A stretch of 64,000 nucleotides of DNA. Origin: Castor canadensis. Its lineage: Eukaryota > Chordata > Mammalia > Rodentia > Castoridae. The translations under genes were made by a program, and so were the position numbers. The notes beneath the pieces were generated by a model. The model was given only the letters and a program-made list of their open reading frames with translations, had not been told where the DNA came from and ran no database searches. Positions 47,388-58,878 of the stretch are shown here, piece after piece (the first letter of the stretch is position 1; every line of letters begins with the position of its first letter). The stretch lies in contig NC_133387.1 in the NCBI RefSeq assembly GCF_047511655.1, positions 142,160,853-142,224,852 on the forward strand, given 5' to 3'.

Positions 47388-49678
47388 CTGAAAAAACAGG
47401 CACAATGGATATTTGTTTTTCTTGTGTCTTTGAGGGAATGCTACCTTTCAGCAAAATTAATTTTAAAACACAAAAAATGAAACTGCATTTACTCAAAGGG
47501 CTCTGATTTGTCACCTGCCATTACTCTATTGTTTCTGTAGTATAGATGATTTGAACTACATATTCATAGATCGTTTTGGCATGTCTAAAGGGAATGTGAT
47601 GGCCGGAATGCCCTCATTCAGCAGGTCAACAGGGCCAGTGGTGGGTCCAGTTGCCCAGACAGGCTGTTCTCTCAGTTCTCAGCTGTTTACTCCTCCCTCA
47701 GGGATGATGCTCAGAAGTTGCTGCATCTTTGTCACCAGCAGCAGTGGCAAGGGTAGGGACAGCAAATAAAAAGAAAGTGAAAAAGCCACCCCCTCACACT
47801 CCAGTCTGACATTGGTGAGGCTGGTGAGAAGCCCAGTGCCTTCCTTCCCTGAAAGGTAGCGTGGAGGAGGCCTGTGAAGTCTGTTTGCTTCAGGAGGGAG
47901 AGAAATAATTTTGTGTTGGTGTTAGGGGGCAGGTGGGTGGTGAATATTATGTAAGGCAGAGTTTCTGAGAACCTAAGCCCAGATCTACTGTACTTTAATA
48001 TTCTGCTCAGGTGCTTCCTAAAAAAATGCACAATTAAAATTTAGAAATGATTAAAAATTGGAGAAAAGTACATCATTTTATGTACCTAAGTCCAAGTCTA
48101 TTTTTCAGAATTAGTAGAGGTAACTGATCTGCAAAGAGCTCTCTGGCTTACAATGTGGGGGTTTTGATGTTTTTATGTTAGCTATGAACAATTGCCAGGA
48201 AAATTAATACTGCAGACAGGTTGCAGGGGAAACACTCATCAACATAGCAAACAAACCCTGAGGATCTGCCACCCAGAAGCATCCTGATTTCATGGATTTG
48301 CCTAGTATTTTAAAACAATCATTTATAAGCACAGAATTTATACAATGTTCTATTCAGCATATTTATCAATTCTTACTTATGAAAGCATTGTTAGTTTAAT
48401 TTGAGCAACAATATATTTGAGAGTAAAATGACATTTTAAGAATACTATATGATTCAAAGATTTCCCTTACAAATTAGTGAGACTTCAATCACTTAGGAAA
48501 CAGTCCAAATACTACCCTCTACCCCCATTCCTACCTTGGAGCTTCACATATAAGATAGATTGTAGAAAAAAATACCTTTGGGTTTTGCTTCTAATCCATA
48601 TAAAAGACAACTGAATAAATGACACTAGAAAACTATTTATAATGTAAATTATCACTAATGGAGTAATGAGGGATGGTTCAGATTGCTAAATCTTCAGAGA
48701 AAAGTCAAACATTTTTATTGTAGGTTATTAGAAACCTTAATTTAAAAAAACACAAATCACTAATCATTCCAAACAACTCTCAAAAGCAGACTGTCACTAC
48801 AATATGGATTTGATATAGGAATGTGGAATTATACCTTTTGGTAACTTTTAATGTAATGAATATCTGTACTTGAGTAGAGGTAAGAACTACAAATATGTAA
48901 CAAAAGCTATGATGCAACTGAGAAAGAAATGGCTTAGAAAATATTTTTGGTAAAAAAAAAAATAGAAGAAACAAGGTCAGAAAAAAGGTCAGACTCCATG
49001 TCAGCATTCAGAATCTGGCAAGGGGGGGTGTGTGTGTGAAAGGAAGCTCCTCCTCATTTATTATATAAGTTCTGCTTAACACAATAAAAAATTGTGCAAA
49101 CCTGAATCCTGATTCCCTCCTCCCTACCCTAGGTGTTCTGCCAGTGTCAAACAAAAGCTCCTGCTTGGCTCTGCCAACTGCCTTCCCTAACCTCAACTCT
49201 GACCTCTGTCTGCTAGAGACAGAGACTTGATGGCCTCCTCAGGGGCTGCTTGGGACCAAGGCAAAACAAGTTGTCTCCACTCTGTCATGACAATTCTATA
49301 ACACACATAACAGACCTCCTGGAATGGCAGAGAACCTGCAGTGGAAGTGGAAGAAGCAAGTCACCTGAGTCTTCTAACTCCCAAAAGCCTGGCCTTGCAG
49401 CCAGGTGGCCCTCTTCCAGACCCTCCATGTGAGGCCTGAGAACACTCAGCCGCTCAAGAGCCTCCTATGAGAAACAACCTGTGCACACGCACTTTCCATT
49501 TCGACCAATGTATTCGTGTTTTCCTTAGTCTCTCTACTAGACTAGACTAAGGGTAATAACTTTGTGAGAGAGTATTTTTCCCAACAAGGAAAAGCTGTGT
49601 TTGACCAAAAGAAACCAGAAAGCGGGTGGGGCCAGGTGCTGCCTGCTGAAGAGTGTGCAGCCCTGCCCCTCTCCTTAC
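47388..49678 (-). other. MYO5A: MYO5A intron between exons E and F
   Basis: 2.3 kb of unique sequence with no SINE, L1 or LTR that I recognise. The lack of repeats fits a cassette-flanking intron with regulatory content. Confidence 0.75.
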
Positions 49679-49877
49679 CAAGTTCTCGTTGGTCAGCCGT
49701 GTGATCTCGTGCTGCAGGCTGGCCTCGATGCGGGCCTCTGGAGGCAGCTGCAGGTTCTGGGCTAGCAGCTGCTGCTGCCGGTTGTTTTCCTCCTTCAGGC
49801 TCTGGATCTCCCCACGGAGGGCCTCAGCCTCGTTCTCATGGCTCCTCTTCTGAGACTGCAGCTGGGACTCCAAGAGC
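49679..49877 (-). CDS. MYO5A: MYO5A exon E (coiled coil)
   Basis: 199 nt. The first G completes Arg (AG|G) from either exon C or D. Then 66 codons follow, [20 protein letters not shown] through [11 protein letters not shown], with a GTAAGG donor. Dense charged heptads with a short non-coil [10 protein letters not shown] insert. It is GC-richer than the other rod exons. Confidence 0.98.
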
Positions 49878-51826
49878 CTGCAGAGAAGCCATGGGTAAGG
49901 AAGGGAGATGGCACCGAGTTCCTGCCTGTGTGGCTGGGTATGAGGCTGCGTGCTCACTTGCAAGAGTAGGAAAAGCAGGAATTAGCATCTGTTTGTGCAC
50001 CTTCTGACTTGCTTAAAGTCAAGAAACGCAAACAAGGGTCAAAATGGAAACTAATGCACTCACATTTGTGTCTTTCTAAGCTGTATGAAGTCCTAAGAAA
50101 TAGAAGAGTTTTAGGTCTTTGGAAAAACTCACAGGAAATGATGACTTAAAAAATCAATTAAAGTCCAAGGCGGTGGCATATGTGTGTAATCCCATCTGCT
50201 GGGGCGGTAGAGATGAAAGGATCACAATTTGAGGCTAGCCCCAGTAAAGGTAGCTTGAGAATCCTATCTTAAAAAAATAAATAAATAAAAACAAAAGAGG
50301 CGGGGCATTGCTCAAGTGGTAGAGCACTGGCCTAGCATGCACAGGTTCTTGGTTCAATACTCAGCACTGCTTTAATCTGGCTTACTATACTTATAACTAG
50401 CATTTAAACTGGCAAAGATGGTTATCATTGCCACAAAATAACTGCACTATAAAAGGCAAGATGGCAAATTCTCAGTTTAACTAAATATGGCTTTATGGAC
50501 ACAGTTACTAATTCAGGCCGATTCTACTCTTGTCTCTGAAGGGCAGAATAGCAAGAACACTACCCTGAAATATATACACAGATTTATCTAAATTCAGACT
50601 GAGAATTCTGAAATTTCATATATATATATGTATATAAAATTGCCTTCTCTTTGCCCATAAACTGACACCTCAATAACAGTCTTGAGAAGACATGGTTTTA
50701 GAGCACAAGTGCTAACAGCATCAACAAGTGATCTCTGCTTCTCTTGGCAAATATGTAGCCCCCGTGTCCACTGAGCAGACCAGGCCCTGGCAGTGAGGAC
50801 AGTAGTGTCAGCATCGTCTCTTCACCCGATATCCAGCTTCTACACTCACTCCTTTTCCAAACACAAATCAAAGTTTGGTTAAGAATTAACCAGAAAGAAG
50901 AGACATTCTTTTAATCTAATTGCCTTAGTGAGCAACTGCTGGGTAAAACATTGGTGCCACTGCAAGCAAACCATTAATAGCAGACAAATAATATTATAGT
51001 GATGGCAAAATTTCAAAAGGCTTTCAAGCAACATCACCGCAAAAGATAATGACAATGCTTTATGGTTAGAACATATGAAGCAGAATAAGCAGAAGCCCCC
51101 TTGAACAGAGTAATAAGGATTTTAAAAATTTAATCACTAAAGCACAGAATTTTTATGAGATTTTTAAGACACAAATGTCACTATTGCAGATAGTGTCTGT
51201 GTAGAAAGATGCTGCTTTTTCAATTTTATTTTCTTTCCCATAGATATGCTTAATGTGCTGAGTTTGGGTAGTTACTTTGAACCGAAGCAATGCAAGAAAC
51301 CCTCCTGATTTGTTGTTTCATGCATTTGGATTTCATAGCTACCACACTGAATGCTGCATCATGGCCTTCAAATTGCTTTTAGGCAGCATAATAACCTAAG
51401 AGTGGTCACACTGCCATAGGCACAAATGTCTCATAGACTGATCTTTACACAAATATAAGGTGCTGTCTTGTGGTAAGTATTAGTGCCCATGCTCCAATAA
51501 TCTGTGCTCTACTTGAAAGATTTTATTTTCCTCTCAACTTCTAGGGAGATATGGTCATAATTTTTAGACATTAACAAACTCTAGGTAGCATCGGTCACTT
51601 ATGCAAGACAAGTCATATTCACCATCACTCAATTTTAGCATTAGTGGTATCTCTTAGGGGAGATTTTAAAGAATGTGTTTAGTTGAATGGTCTAAGGTTT
51701 ACTGAAACTAATTTACCCAGGAAGACAATAAATGCACAGGAAACACAGGCATTAAAGTCAAGAGACCACTGTTAGTAAGAAAAACAACAGGTTAATAACA
51801 TTCCATTTTGAGGAGACGAATATAAC
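49878..51826 (-). other. MYO5A: MYO5A intron downstream of exon D
   Basis: Contains one dimeric SINE (about 50160-50385). The rest is unique AT-rich sequence. Confidence 0.8.
50160..50385 (+). repeat. Dimeric SINE (B1-like plus ID-like)
   Basis: A B1-like arm ('gtgtgtaatcccatctgctg') with AAAT repeats, then an ID-like arm ('attgctcaagtggtagagca', 'ttggttcaatactcagca'). Confidence 0.8.
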
Positions 51827-51907
51827 CTGTTGGCTTGTTTTAACCCTTCATAAACCAGCCACAGCTCTCCATCCTCATTCAACTCATGGCAATCCAGAGC
51901 AGATGAT
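51827..51907 (-). CDS. MYO5A: MYO5A alternative exon D
   Basis: 81 nt, phase 2 to phase 2, acceptor GGAAG, weak donor GTTATA. It encodes SSALDCHELNEDGELWLVYE then GLKQAN with a split Arg codon. From the literature exon D (27 residues) is skipped in brain and included in melanocytes and many epithelia, and it has been linked to Rab10 binding. By memory human has Tyr where Cys stands in LDCHE. MYO5C carries a similar stretch (LNEDGELWFAYEGLKKA), which supports the identification. A TGCATG element lies at 51912-51917, just before the acceptor. Confidence 0.95.
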
Positions 51908-53656
51908 CTTCCATGCAAAGGAACACAATGCAAGACACAAAGGAACACAGGGTGGAGATGAGATGGTGATGGTCAGGAGAAGCACAAGGCATTTCAATAC
52001 TTTATTAAGTGAGTACACTTGCTTTTAGTAATGACTTCACGACATTACTGCAAAAACTAATTTTGGTTAATTTTTCAAGTGGGTAACATGTAGCATCCCA
52101 TGTAAATGAGTAAAAATTAAACCAAAATAATCAAGGACCTAGAGCTACTTTCCTGAAAAAAATTTTAAAAATTACTGAAAAGGTGAGAAAGAAATTCTGC
52201 TTTTTACATTATTCAGCTGACCGAATGATCTCATATATGCGGCATTACTGGAGGCTAACCATGACACACATATGGAATGTAAACGCCAGCTATTGTCTTC
52301 ACGTGGCAATGTTCACAATCTCTTCAAAATGAAGCTTTCAGTGTTCTGGGTGAGAACTTGTTTTAGCTTAAGAAAATCTGATTTCCCATTTAAAATTATT
52401 TTTAAAATCTTGTAAGAGTAATATATATAAGAACAGGTCCAAAATTCTTAGCTTTAATGACATGGTTAAAAGTTTTTCATTAAAAATTAATTTTAAGATC
52501 TGGATAAACTGCCTTTACAGTAGAGATACGCTGCATTTTATTAATGGATAGTAATGACAAAGTTGAGAAGTTTTTTTCTACCTAGGGTACAAACATGTTT
52601 TGAGCATTTGCTAATGTCAGATGCTGCTCTACACCCTTTCACATCCTTGTTTTCTGTGCACGAGATTGAACGCAGGTTCTCACACTGGCTAGGCAAATGC
52701 TCTACCACTTGAGCTATGCCCCTAGTCTAACACATCTTTTGGTTATTACATCTCCTTGTCTCAGTCACCCAACCTGCCACATTACAGAGGAAGACAAGGA
52801 GGCCTGGAAGTGAGCTGCTTATAGAGGTTACACTACTAGAAAGTAGTAGAGCCCAGCACTGATTCCTGCTTTGGTTCCAGAGCCCAAATTTTTACTCTTA
52901 TGAAATTTTTCACCCTTACCCATAAAAGCAGATAAAAATTATCTTTAGTTTGTGAAACACTTATGTGTGCCAATCCTGATACTATGCATCAAGGAACCTG
53001 GAGCACCACTGATAACACGCACCTCCAGAACTGATTGTGTGACCACTGGCCATGATCTTTCAAACTGGTCTAGCATGTGTGATCTTTTCTGTTCAGAGTT
53101 TAGTAGTGATCGAGCTCTGCTAGAAGTAGGGTAGCAGTAAGGGTAGGACAATGCCATGTATGAGTCTTTGTTCTTCCATCCTACAAGTCACTGTGCCCTT
53201 TTAGAGTTGCGTATGTGGCAATGATGCAATTCCACATCCCTCATCACTTCTCTTCATACTAAGTGTCCATTACTGAAAGCTGCAGTTGTCCTTACAAATC
53301 TTCAAATGGCCATTCTGAATCACTACACACACTGTGAAAGAGACTACCCAAGACAGTCCAAACTGAGCAACTGGTTTTCTTCTCAAGGCAGCACTTCAAG
53401 GCTAAGATCCTAAATAGTTAAAAATATCTTCCCTAATGTAAACAATGTTTTGACACCTCTCACCGATAATGCTACCTAATATTATAATGGGATTTTAACT
53501 GGGATTATAATGGAAACCTGGGATTCTCTCTGAAGATCAGTTGCTTTGTCTAATAAGGCAGTGAATAAACATGTTGACTTTCTGTATAAGAGGCTGGCTT
53601 GAAGACTAAAGATCAATACAGTTAAACCAAAATGAGCAAAAGGAGGATAAACTTAC
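51908..53656 (-). other. MYO5A: MYO5A intron between exons C and D
   Basis: Contains an antisense ID-like SINE (about 52655-52738). The rest is unique, and no further exon was recognised. Confidence 0.8.
52655..52738 (-). repeat. ID-like SINE, antisense
   Basis: The plus strand shows 'tgctctaccacttgagctat' and upstream 'gattgaacgcaggttctcac', the complement of A and B boxes. Confidence 0.75.
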
Positions 53657-53757
53657 CTGTTTGTTTCTTTCAAACCAATATATGCTTGTGCTATTTCACC
53701 TTTATCTTTCATTTTTTGTACGTCTTCCAAAAGTATTGTGGAATCCGTCATTGTATT
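53657..53757 (-). CDS. MYO5A: MYO5A exon C (dynein light chain site and coiled coil)
   Basis: 101 nt, phase 0 start after CTTCAG, ends with AG of a split Arg codon before GTAAGT. It encodes [20 protein letters not shown] then [13 protein letters not shown]. The NTMTDST stretch, joined to DDK from exon B, is the reported DYNLL (LC8) binding segment, after which the coiled coil resumes. Confidence 0.98.
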
Positions 53758-54837
53758 CTGAAGGAGGAAATGACATATTTCCACATTATGACTCAACTCA
53801 AAAGCTTTGGACCACATATATTGTTTTCCTCCCATTAGAAGTATTTATGTGCTTCACCACACTTAAGTCCCACCTGACCCAGCTCCACATAACCACAGAG
53901 TTTGGCATAGTCAGTCCCTGTCCTGAGAAGGCCTAACATGGCACTATAAAGGTGGTGGCACTGTAGAGTACTGGTGTCCTGCAAATACAATCACTGATGG
54001 GCTTTATGTATTTTACCTTATGTAAAAAATTATATACATACACATACTTGCAGTATGACATGTAGAACAGAGTATGTATGACACTAGAAAAATAAGGAGG
54101 CAAGAATGTAATGGAAAGTACTAGCCATTCTATCTACTACTTTCTGGACAGTTAGAATGAAATATTGAAAATTGGACCCAAAGCCCATTTTTCCATTAAA
54201 AATCCAGTACAAAGTAGGTAGTGTTCAGATGATGGGCTTTAGAAAATTATTTTTAAAATCACATCCTAAGATATATGTAAGTGGGAAGGGCTTAGCTACT
54301 CTTAAATATCTACCATCTGCTGCTTGTCATTCTTTTCCTCTGGCACAGTATAACATGATATATAAGCTTTTGAAATGAAATAAACATCTGCCAGGTGAGA
54401 ATTACTAATGATTTTATATCAAAAGGACTTTTTTGGTCAACATTTTAATTTTATTTTTCCCTTTTGGTCCAATCTGTCTGACAATGAATGTAGTTTTAAA
54501 ATCTTGTTTCTACACAGCTACTTTCTATTTCTCTAAAGCAAGACAGGGGGTGCAAAAATCTCTACTGTGCAGCCTCTGTAGAATAATACACTTTAAACCC
54601 TAACCGATGGCTATTCTATTCGTATAACTAGTATATGCTTGATTTCTTTTAGTCAACATTTGCTCTAAAGTCAGGTCTCACAAGGAAGAGGATTTAGGAG
54701 AATACACTTTAAATACCAAGGCATTACAGACCTGTTCCAGGATAACTTTAATGCCAGCCAGAGGCTTTATAAATGCTTGCTTTTGTTTTCAGTGTGTATA
54801 GGAAACATCCTTAAAAACACAAACCAAAACAAAAAAA

Positions 54838-54955
54838 CTGTTGGACAGGTGGAACATGCCTGTAATCCCAGCACCTGGGAGGATGAGGCAGGAGGACCAC
54901 AAATTCAACACCAGCCTGGGCTACTTAGTGTCTCAAATAAAACAAAATAAAGCTG
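54838..54955 (+). repeat. B1-like SINE
   Basis: Shows 'gcctgtaatcccagcacctg' and 'accagcctgggctacttagt', ending in AAAT-rich sequence. Confidence 0.85.
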
Positions 54956-55215
54956 GGCATGGTGGCTCATGCCAATGATACCAGCTAGCAGGGAAGCAGA
55001 GATCTGGAGATCACAGTTCAAGGCCAGCTTGGGCAAACAGTTATTGAGGCCCCATCTCAATCAGTAAGCTGGGTGTAGTGGTTCTTGTGGCTGTGATACC
55101 AGTTTCAAGGGAGGTTCTGAGTAGGTAGGAGGATCACAGTCTAAGGTCACCCTAGGCAAAAACTGCTAGATCCTATCTAAAAAATAGCTAAAGCAAAAAA
55201 AAAAAAAAAAAAAAA
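54956..55215 (+). repeat. Three-part SINE lacking its ID-like unit
   Basis: First arm ('gctgggcatggtggctcatg', 'ccccatctcaatcagtaagc') and second arm ('atcctatctaaaaaatagct', 'aaagc') followed by a long A run. Confidence 0.8.
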
Positions 55216-55289
55216 AAAAGAGGTGTGTTCAGGGGCATGCACTGGTACAGCCAAAAAATATAAAATAAATAAAAAAAATTAAAAAGGGG

Positions 55290-55475
55290 TGAGGGGGGGC
55301 TTAGAGTGGCTCAAGCAGTAAGAGTATCTGCCTTAGCAAGGTGAAGCCCTCAGTTCAAACCTCAGTGCCGTGAAAAAATAAAAAAAAATAAAAAAGGGGT
55401 GAAGGTGTAGCTCAGTGGTAGAACATTTGCCTAGCACGTGAGTCCGAGTTCAATCCTCATTTCTAAAAGAAAAAA
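55290..55475 (+). repeat. Two ID-like SINEs in tandem
   Basis: Units at about 55295-55375 ('cagttcaaacctcagtgccg') and 55400-55470 ('gtagctcagtggtagaacat', 'gagttcaatcctcat'), each with an A-rich tail. Confidence 0.8.
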
Positions 55476-56581
55476 GTCCCCACTCTTCTCCTAATGCTGT
55501 CCTTTTGTGAATTTACAAATGCACCTTTAAAATGACCAAATATAACCTGACAAGAGTTATTAGTAAAGAGTTTATGCTTTACTGAACTAAAATTTTTTTC
55601 CTATGAATGCCAAATATAACACTTCTTTAGCTATGTTTTGCAAATATTTTAGTACATATTTTAATAATTTCTCTTTCCCTGAAAGGAAAAAAAAATCTTT
55701 CCATTTCATGAAGAGCCATTCTCATTTTTGAGAGTCACAAATAATAACTTACAAAGTCCCAAGCCATCAACAATGCTATATGTATGCTCTAATATCTGAG
55801 GGCTTGTAGGGAGTGGTTCTGAACTTTGATAAATTAGGTAGCTTGATCTAATTAGTTAATCCAAGGGAAAGGCAGACTTCTCCATTGCTGTTGTCCTGGG
55901 GAGTAAGTAGCCAGTTCCCCGTTCATCTTGCCTGCATTGGCTAAGAAGTGGCAATTGGGGTGGGAGGGGTGGAGTGGGAATCAGATTTGGACCACAGCAT
56001 TAGGAAGTTCCTGACTCACTGCTCAAAGCTTATTTCCCCCATGCCAGTGACTGGAAGTTCTCAAAGGATTGTGCCACGTATGAAAAACTTCAGCAATACT
56101 TGTCACTCAATAGCTGCAAACAAGATGTAGCAGAGATATTTGACTTTGAAGTCTCACCATGAGCCACGTTTTTTTCTAGCTGAGGACCCTGCACTCTGGA
56201 AGAGGAATGTGGCAGTAAAGAATGCCTGCTGGGCTCCTCAGGCTCAGCCAAGAAAACCACAGCTGGTGAAGATGAGCACTTGGGACATACTCCAACTGAA
56301 AGTTGTCTTCTCCCAGCTTGTGCATGACCTACCGTAACTACTATAGTGAAAGGTAAAGCTGGCTGTGAAGTAGAAGTCATGGAGACCCTTCTAGGATCGA
56401 GATTGGAAACCACCTCAGCCATGGCCCCTATTTCACATAGAAAGGAGTCAAACAGGAAATTAATGTGTAAATATAAAAAATTGACTAAAGCATCACTTGC
56501 ATATGCCAGGGAGACCTGTAAACTAATGCTCAGGTTAAATAGAATTATGTACTAAACATTGAAAAAAAATCTTGTAATTAC

Positions 56582-56590
56582 CTTGTCATC
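56582..56590 (-). CDS. MYO5A: MYO5A neuronal microexon B (9 nt, DDK)
   Basis: On the minus strand, GATTTTTCAG is followed by GATGACAAG and then GTAATT: an acceptor, three codons Asp-Asp-Lys and a donor. The exons before and after (A and C) both meet in phase 0, so it fits without changing frame. It lies in the correct A-C intron. Exon B is known in mouse and human myosin-Va as a 3-residue exon used in neurons and needed for full dynein light chain (DYNLL2) binding. It is too short for any open-frame search and was found from position, splice sites and coding. Confidence 0.93.
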
Positions 56591-58650
56591 CTGAAAAATC
56601 ACAAGTTGGCAAGCACAAAAAACAAATGGAGAAAATAACAAATCTTTAGTTTCATGAAGAAATTCCAGCAAAGAATCCTCATAGCAGATAAAAGCTAATT
56701 TGAAAAGAACCCTGAGTTGCTTCTCCGAAAACTTAACTACGTAAATAAATTTACATTCATGAAACTGGCATAAGGTCAACATTAATAAACATTTATGTGA
56801 CAGCTACTTTTATTTCTCAGAGACAAATGCTCGGAATTCTTCTTGAGTCACTTTGTTTTTTTCTGGTTGTAAAACATTTTTGAGTATATAAAAGAATGGC
56901 CCTCCTTGATGTAAAAGAGTATGATTTTTATCCTCAGTTTGTGAGAGTTATAGTAATGCCCCACTAGGAAGACATTTGCTCAGCAAAGCCTCCCAGAACA
57001 CTCTGGAGGTGGAGCAGACAAACCAGACTTGGCTGAGCTGAATCATCCCCTAGCTCACTGGGTGTTGCTAAGTGCTGCCCTGAAAACTAGAAACTGAGTG
57101 AGACAAACAGCCTTGGGGTGTTTGGAACATCTCCATCAGTGTCGAGAGCATTTTTCTCAAGAGAGGACAAGACTGCTGCCATTTGTAGGCTGGGACCTGG
57201 GCAAGCAGGTACCTTGGTTAGACAGGGCCAGCCCCTCAGGGGCAAGAGATCAGTTTGGGTTATGGGAGCTGGGTGAGTGAGCATGTGTGATACCAGAACC
57301 ATGAGCTCTGGTTAGCTAGATTGTTTTCACGCCCCTTGCTTCATTTTCTCTCCCTTTCTCTTAATTTTTACTCAAGTTTCTTGTAAGAAAATTATATGGT
57401 ATCCTATAAATATATACAATTGTTACTTGTAAATAAAAAAAGAAAAACAAAGAAAGACTATCAGTTTGTCACAATGGAATCAGAGGAAAGAACCTTGATT
57501 TTGGATTCTGCTCCAGGTAGCTTCAGAGCCTTGTTTCTCCAGGCTAACCACAGTGGTACCCTTGGGAACCAAGAGAGACAGCTCCAGGGAAGATGAAACC
57601 AGTCAAAATGGACAGCCTTCTTCTGCAAAACTCCTCATTTCAGACTCAGGGTTTTGTGATTTGTTTTAAAATTTAAAAATCCACTTATTTATACAACTCT
57701 ACCTGTTACTAGATTTTCACCCCCCCAAAATTATTTAGCCAAATATCTTTTAGAATTTGCTATTTTTCTGGACCTGTCTTGTTTCCAAAGTATGAGTTGC
57801 CTTTATGAAATCCAAACGTATAAAGCAGGGCCAGTATCTAAACCAAAGGCAGAATTCCCATGTCAGAGAGGAGACATCCAGTTCATTTTTATCTCAGACA
57901 AGCTGACTGCATGGCAGGTCATGCAGGGGGATACCTGGCTGCTGCACGCCATGTGGCAGGGAGAAAATTACTCACGTTCCCTTTGATGACAAATGACAAA
58001 GCCCATATGTTATCAGTACCTGGCGGCACAGGGCCTCAGCTGATCTGGCAGGGAAGGCCTTTGAAGGCCACCAATATGCTCAATGTTGGGTGCTTTCTAG
58101 TGTATCCCTAAGCACAGCCCCTCCCAGGCAGGACAGCTCCTCATGTTAAATAGAATTCCCTGAATGGAGGAAGTCATCTCCATGTAACTTCCAGTAACTC
58201 ATCTGATTTATAACCTTTTCAAATGCTACCTTTCCAGTTAAATAGGCTACTTTCAACAAGTAATTTTAAAGTCACATTTAATGCCTCTTCACAGCAAGAC
58301 ACTTGAAGATTTTTGTATTTAAAACAATTTTACGTTAGATCACAATTTACTGTGCTAAATTGTGGGTATGGATCAAGTGGTAGAGTGCTTATCTAGTGAG
58401 CACAAGGTTGTAAGTTCAATCCCCAGTACCACCAACAACAAAAAATACGTAGTCAAATTAGTACAAAAAGGTTAATTTTTAAAGGTCTTTGCTCCTGAGA
58501 GATGAAACTTGGATAACCATTTGCACTTGTGATTCCACTTGCTTCCTGCAATTACTCTTAAGTATTTGCTTCTGTATAAATTGGAGGGAAAGGGTAAGAA
58601 GAAATGGGGCCAGCCCCTAAACCCCACTTGAGGCATGTGCTTGTGCTTAC
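56591..58650 (-). other. MYO5A: MYO5A intron upstream of microexon B
   Basis: 2.1 kb with one ID-like SINE (about 58358-58445). The 1.7 kb nearest the microexon shows no repeat, in keeping with regulatory sequence. Two TGC motifs lie 18-24 nt before the acceptor. Confidence 0.8.
58358..58445 (+). repeat. ID-like SINE
   Basis: Shows 'tatggatcaagtggtagagt' and 'gtaagttcaatccccagtac', then CAACAA/A tail. Confidence 0.85.
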
Positions 58651-58878
58651 CTTGGGTTGGATGGCTTCCTTTTGGCTCACCAGCTGAGACCTCAAGATGA
58701 GGACTTCCTCCTTGCGAACATCCAGCTCCTCACTCACAGAGGTCAGCTGCTCCATGAGGACACGGTAGGCAGGTGCGCCTGGAGCGGTCACCTCTGGGGC
58801 ACTTTTCTCACTGAGGGCTTTGCGTAATTCATTTAGCTCATTTTTCAGTTTTTTGTTTTCTGACTCTAGTTCTTGACG
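58651..58878 (-). CDS. MYO5A: MYO5A exon A (coiled coil)
   Basis: 228 nt, phase 0 at both ends, TTCAG acceptor and GTAAGC donor. It encodes 76 residues, from [20 protein letters not shown] through [20 protein letters not shown] to SQKEAIQPK. It is mostly coiled coil, broken by the [12 protein letters not shown] stretch, a flexible Ala/Pro-rich break conserved in myosin-Va. It leads into exon B or directly into exon C. Confidence 0.98.

Larger units (their letters stand above)
53758..56581 (-). other. MYO5A: MYO5A intron downstream of microexon B
   Basis: 2.8 kb. A SINE cluster occupies 54838-55475. The two flanks are unique. Confidence 0.8.
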
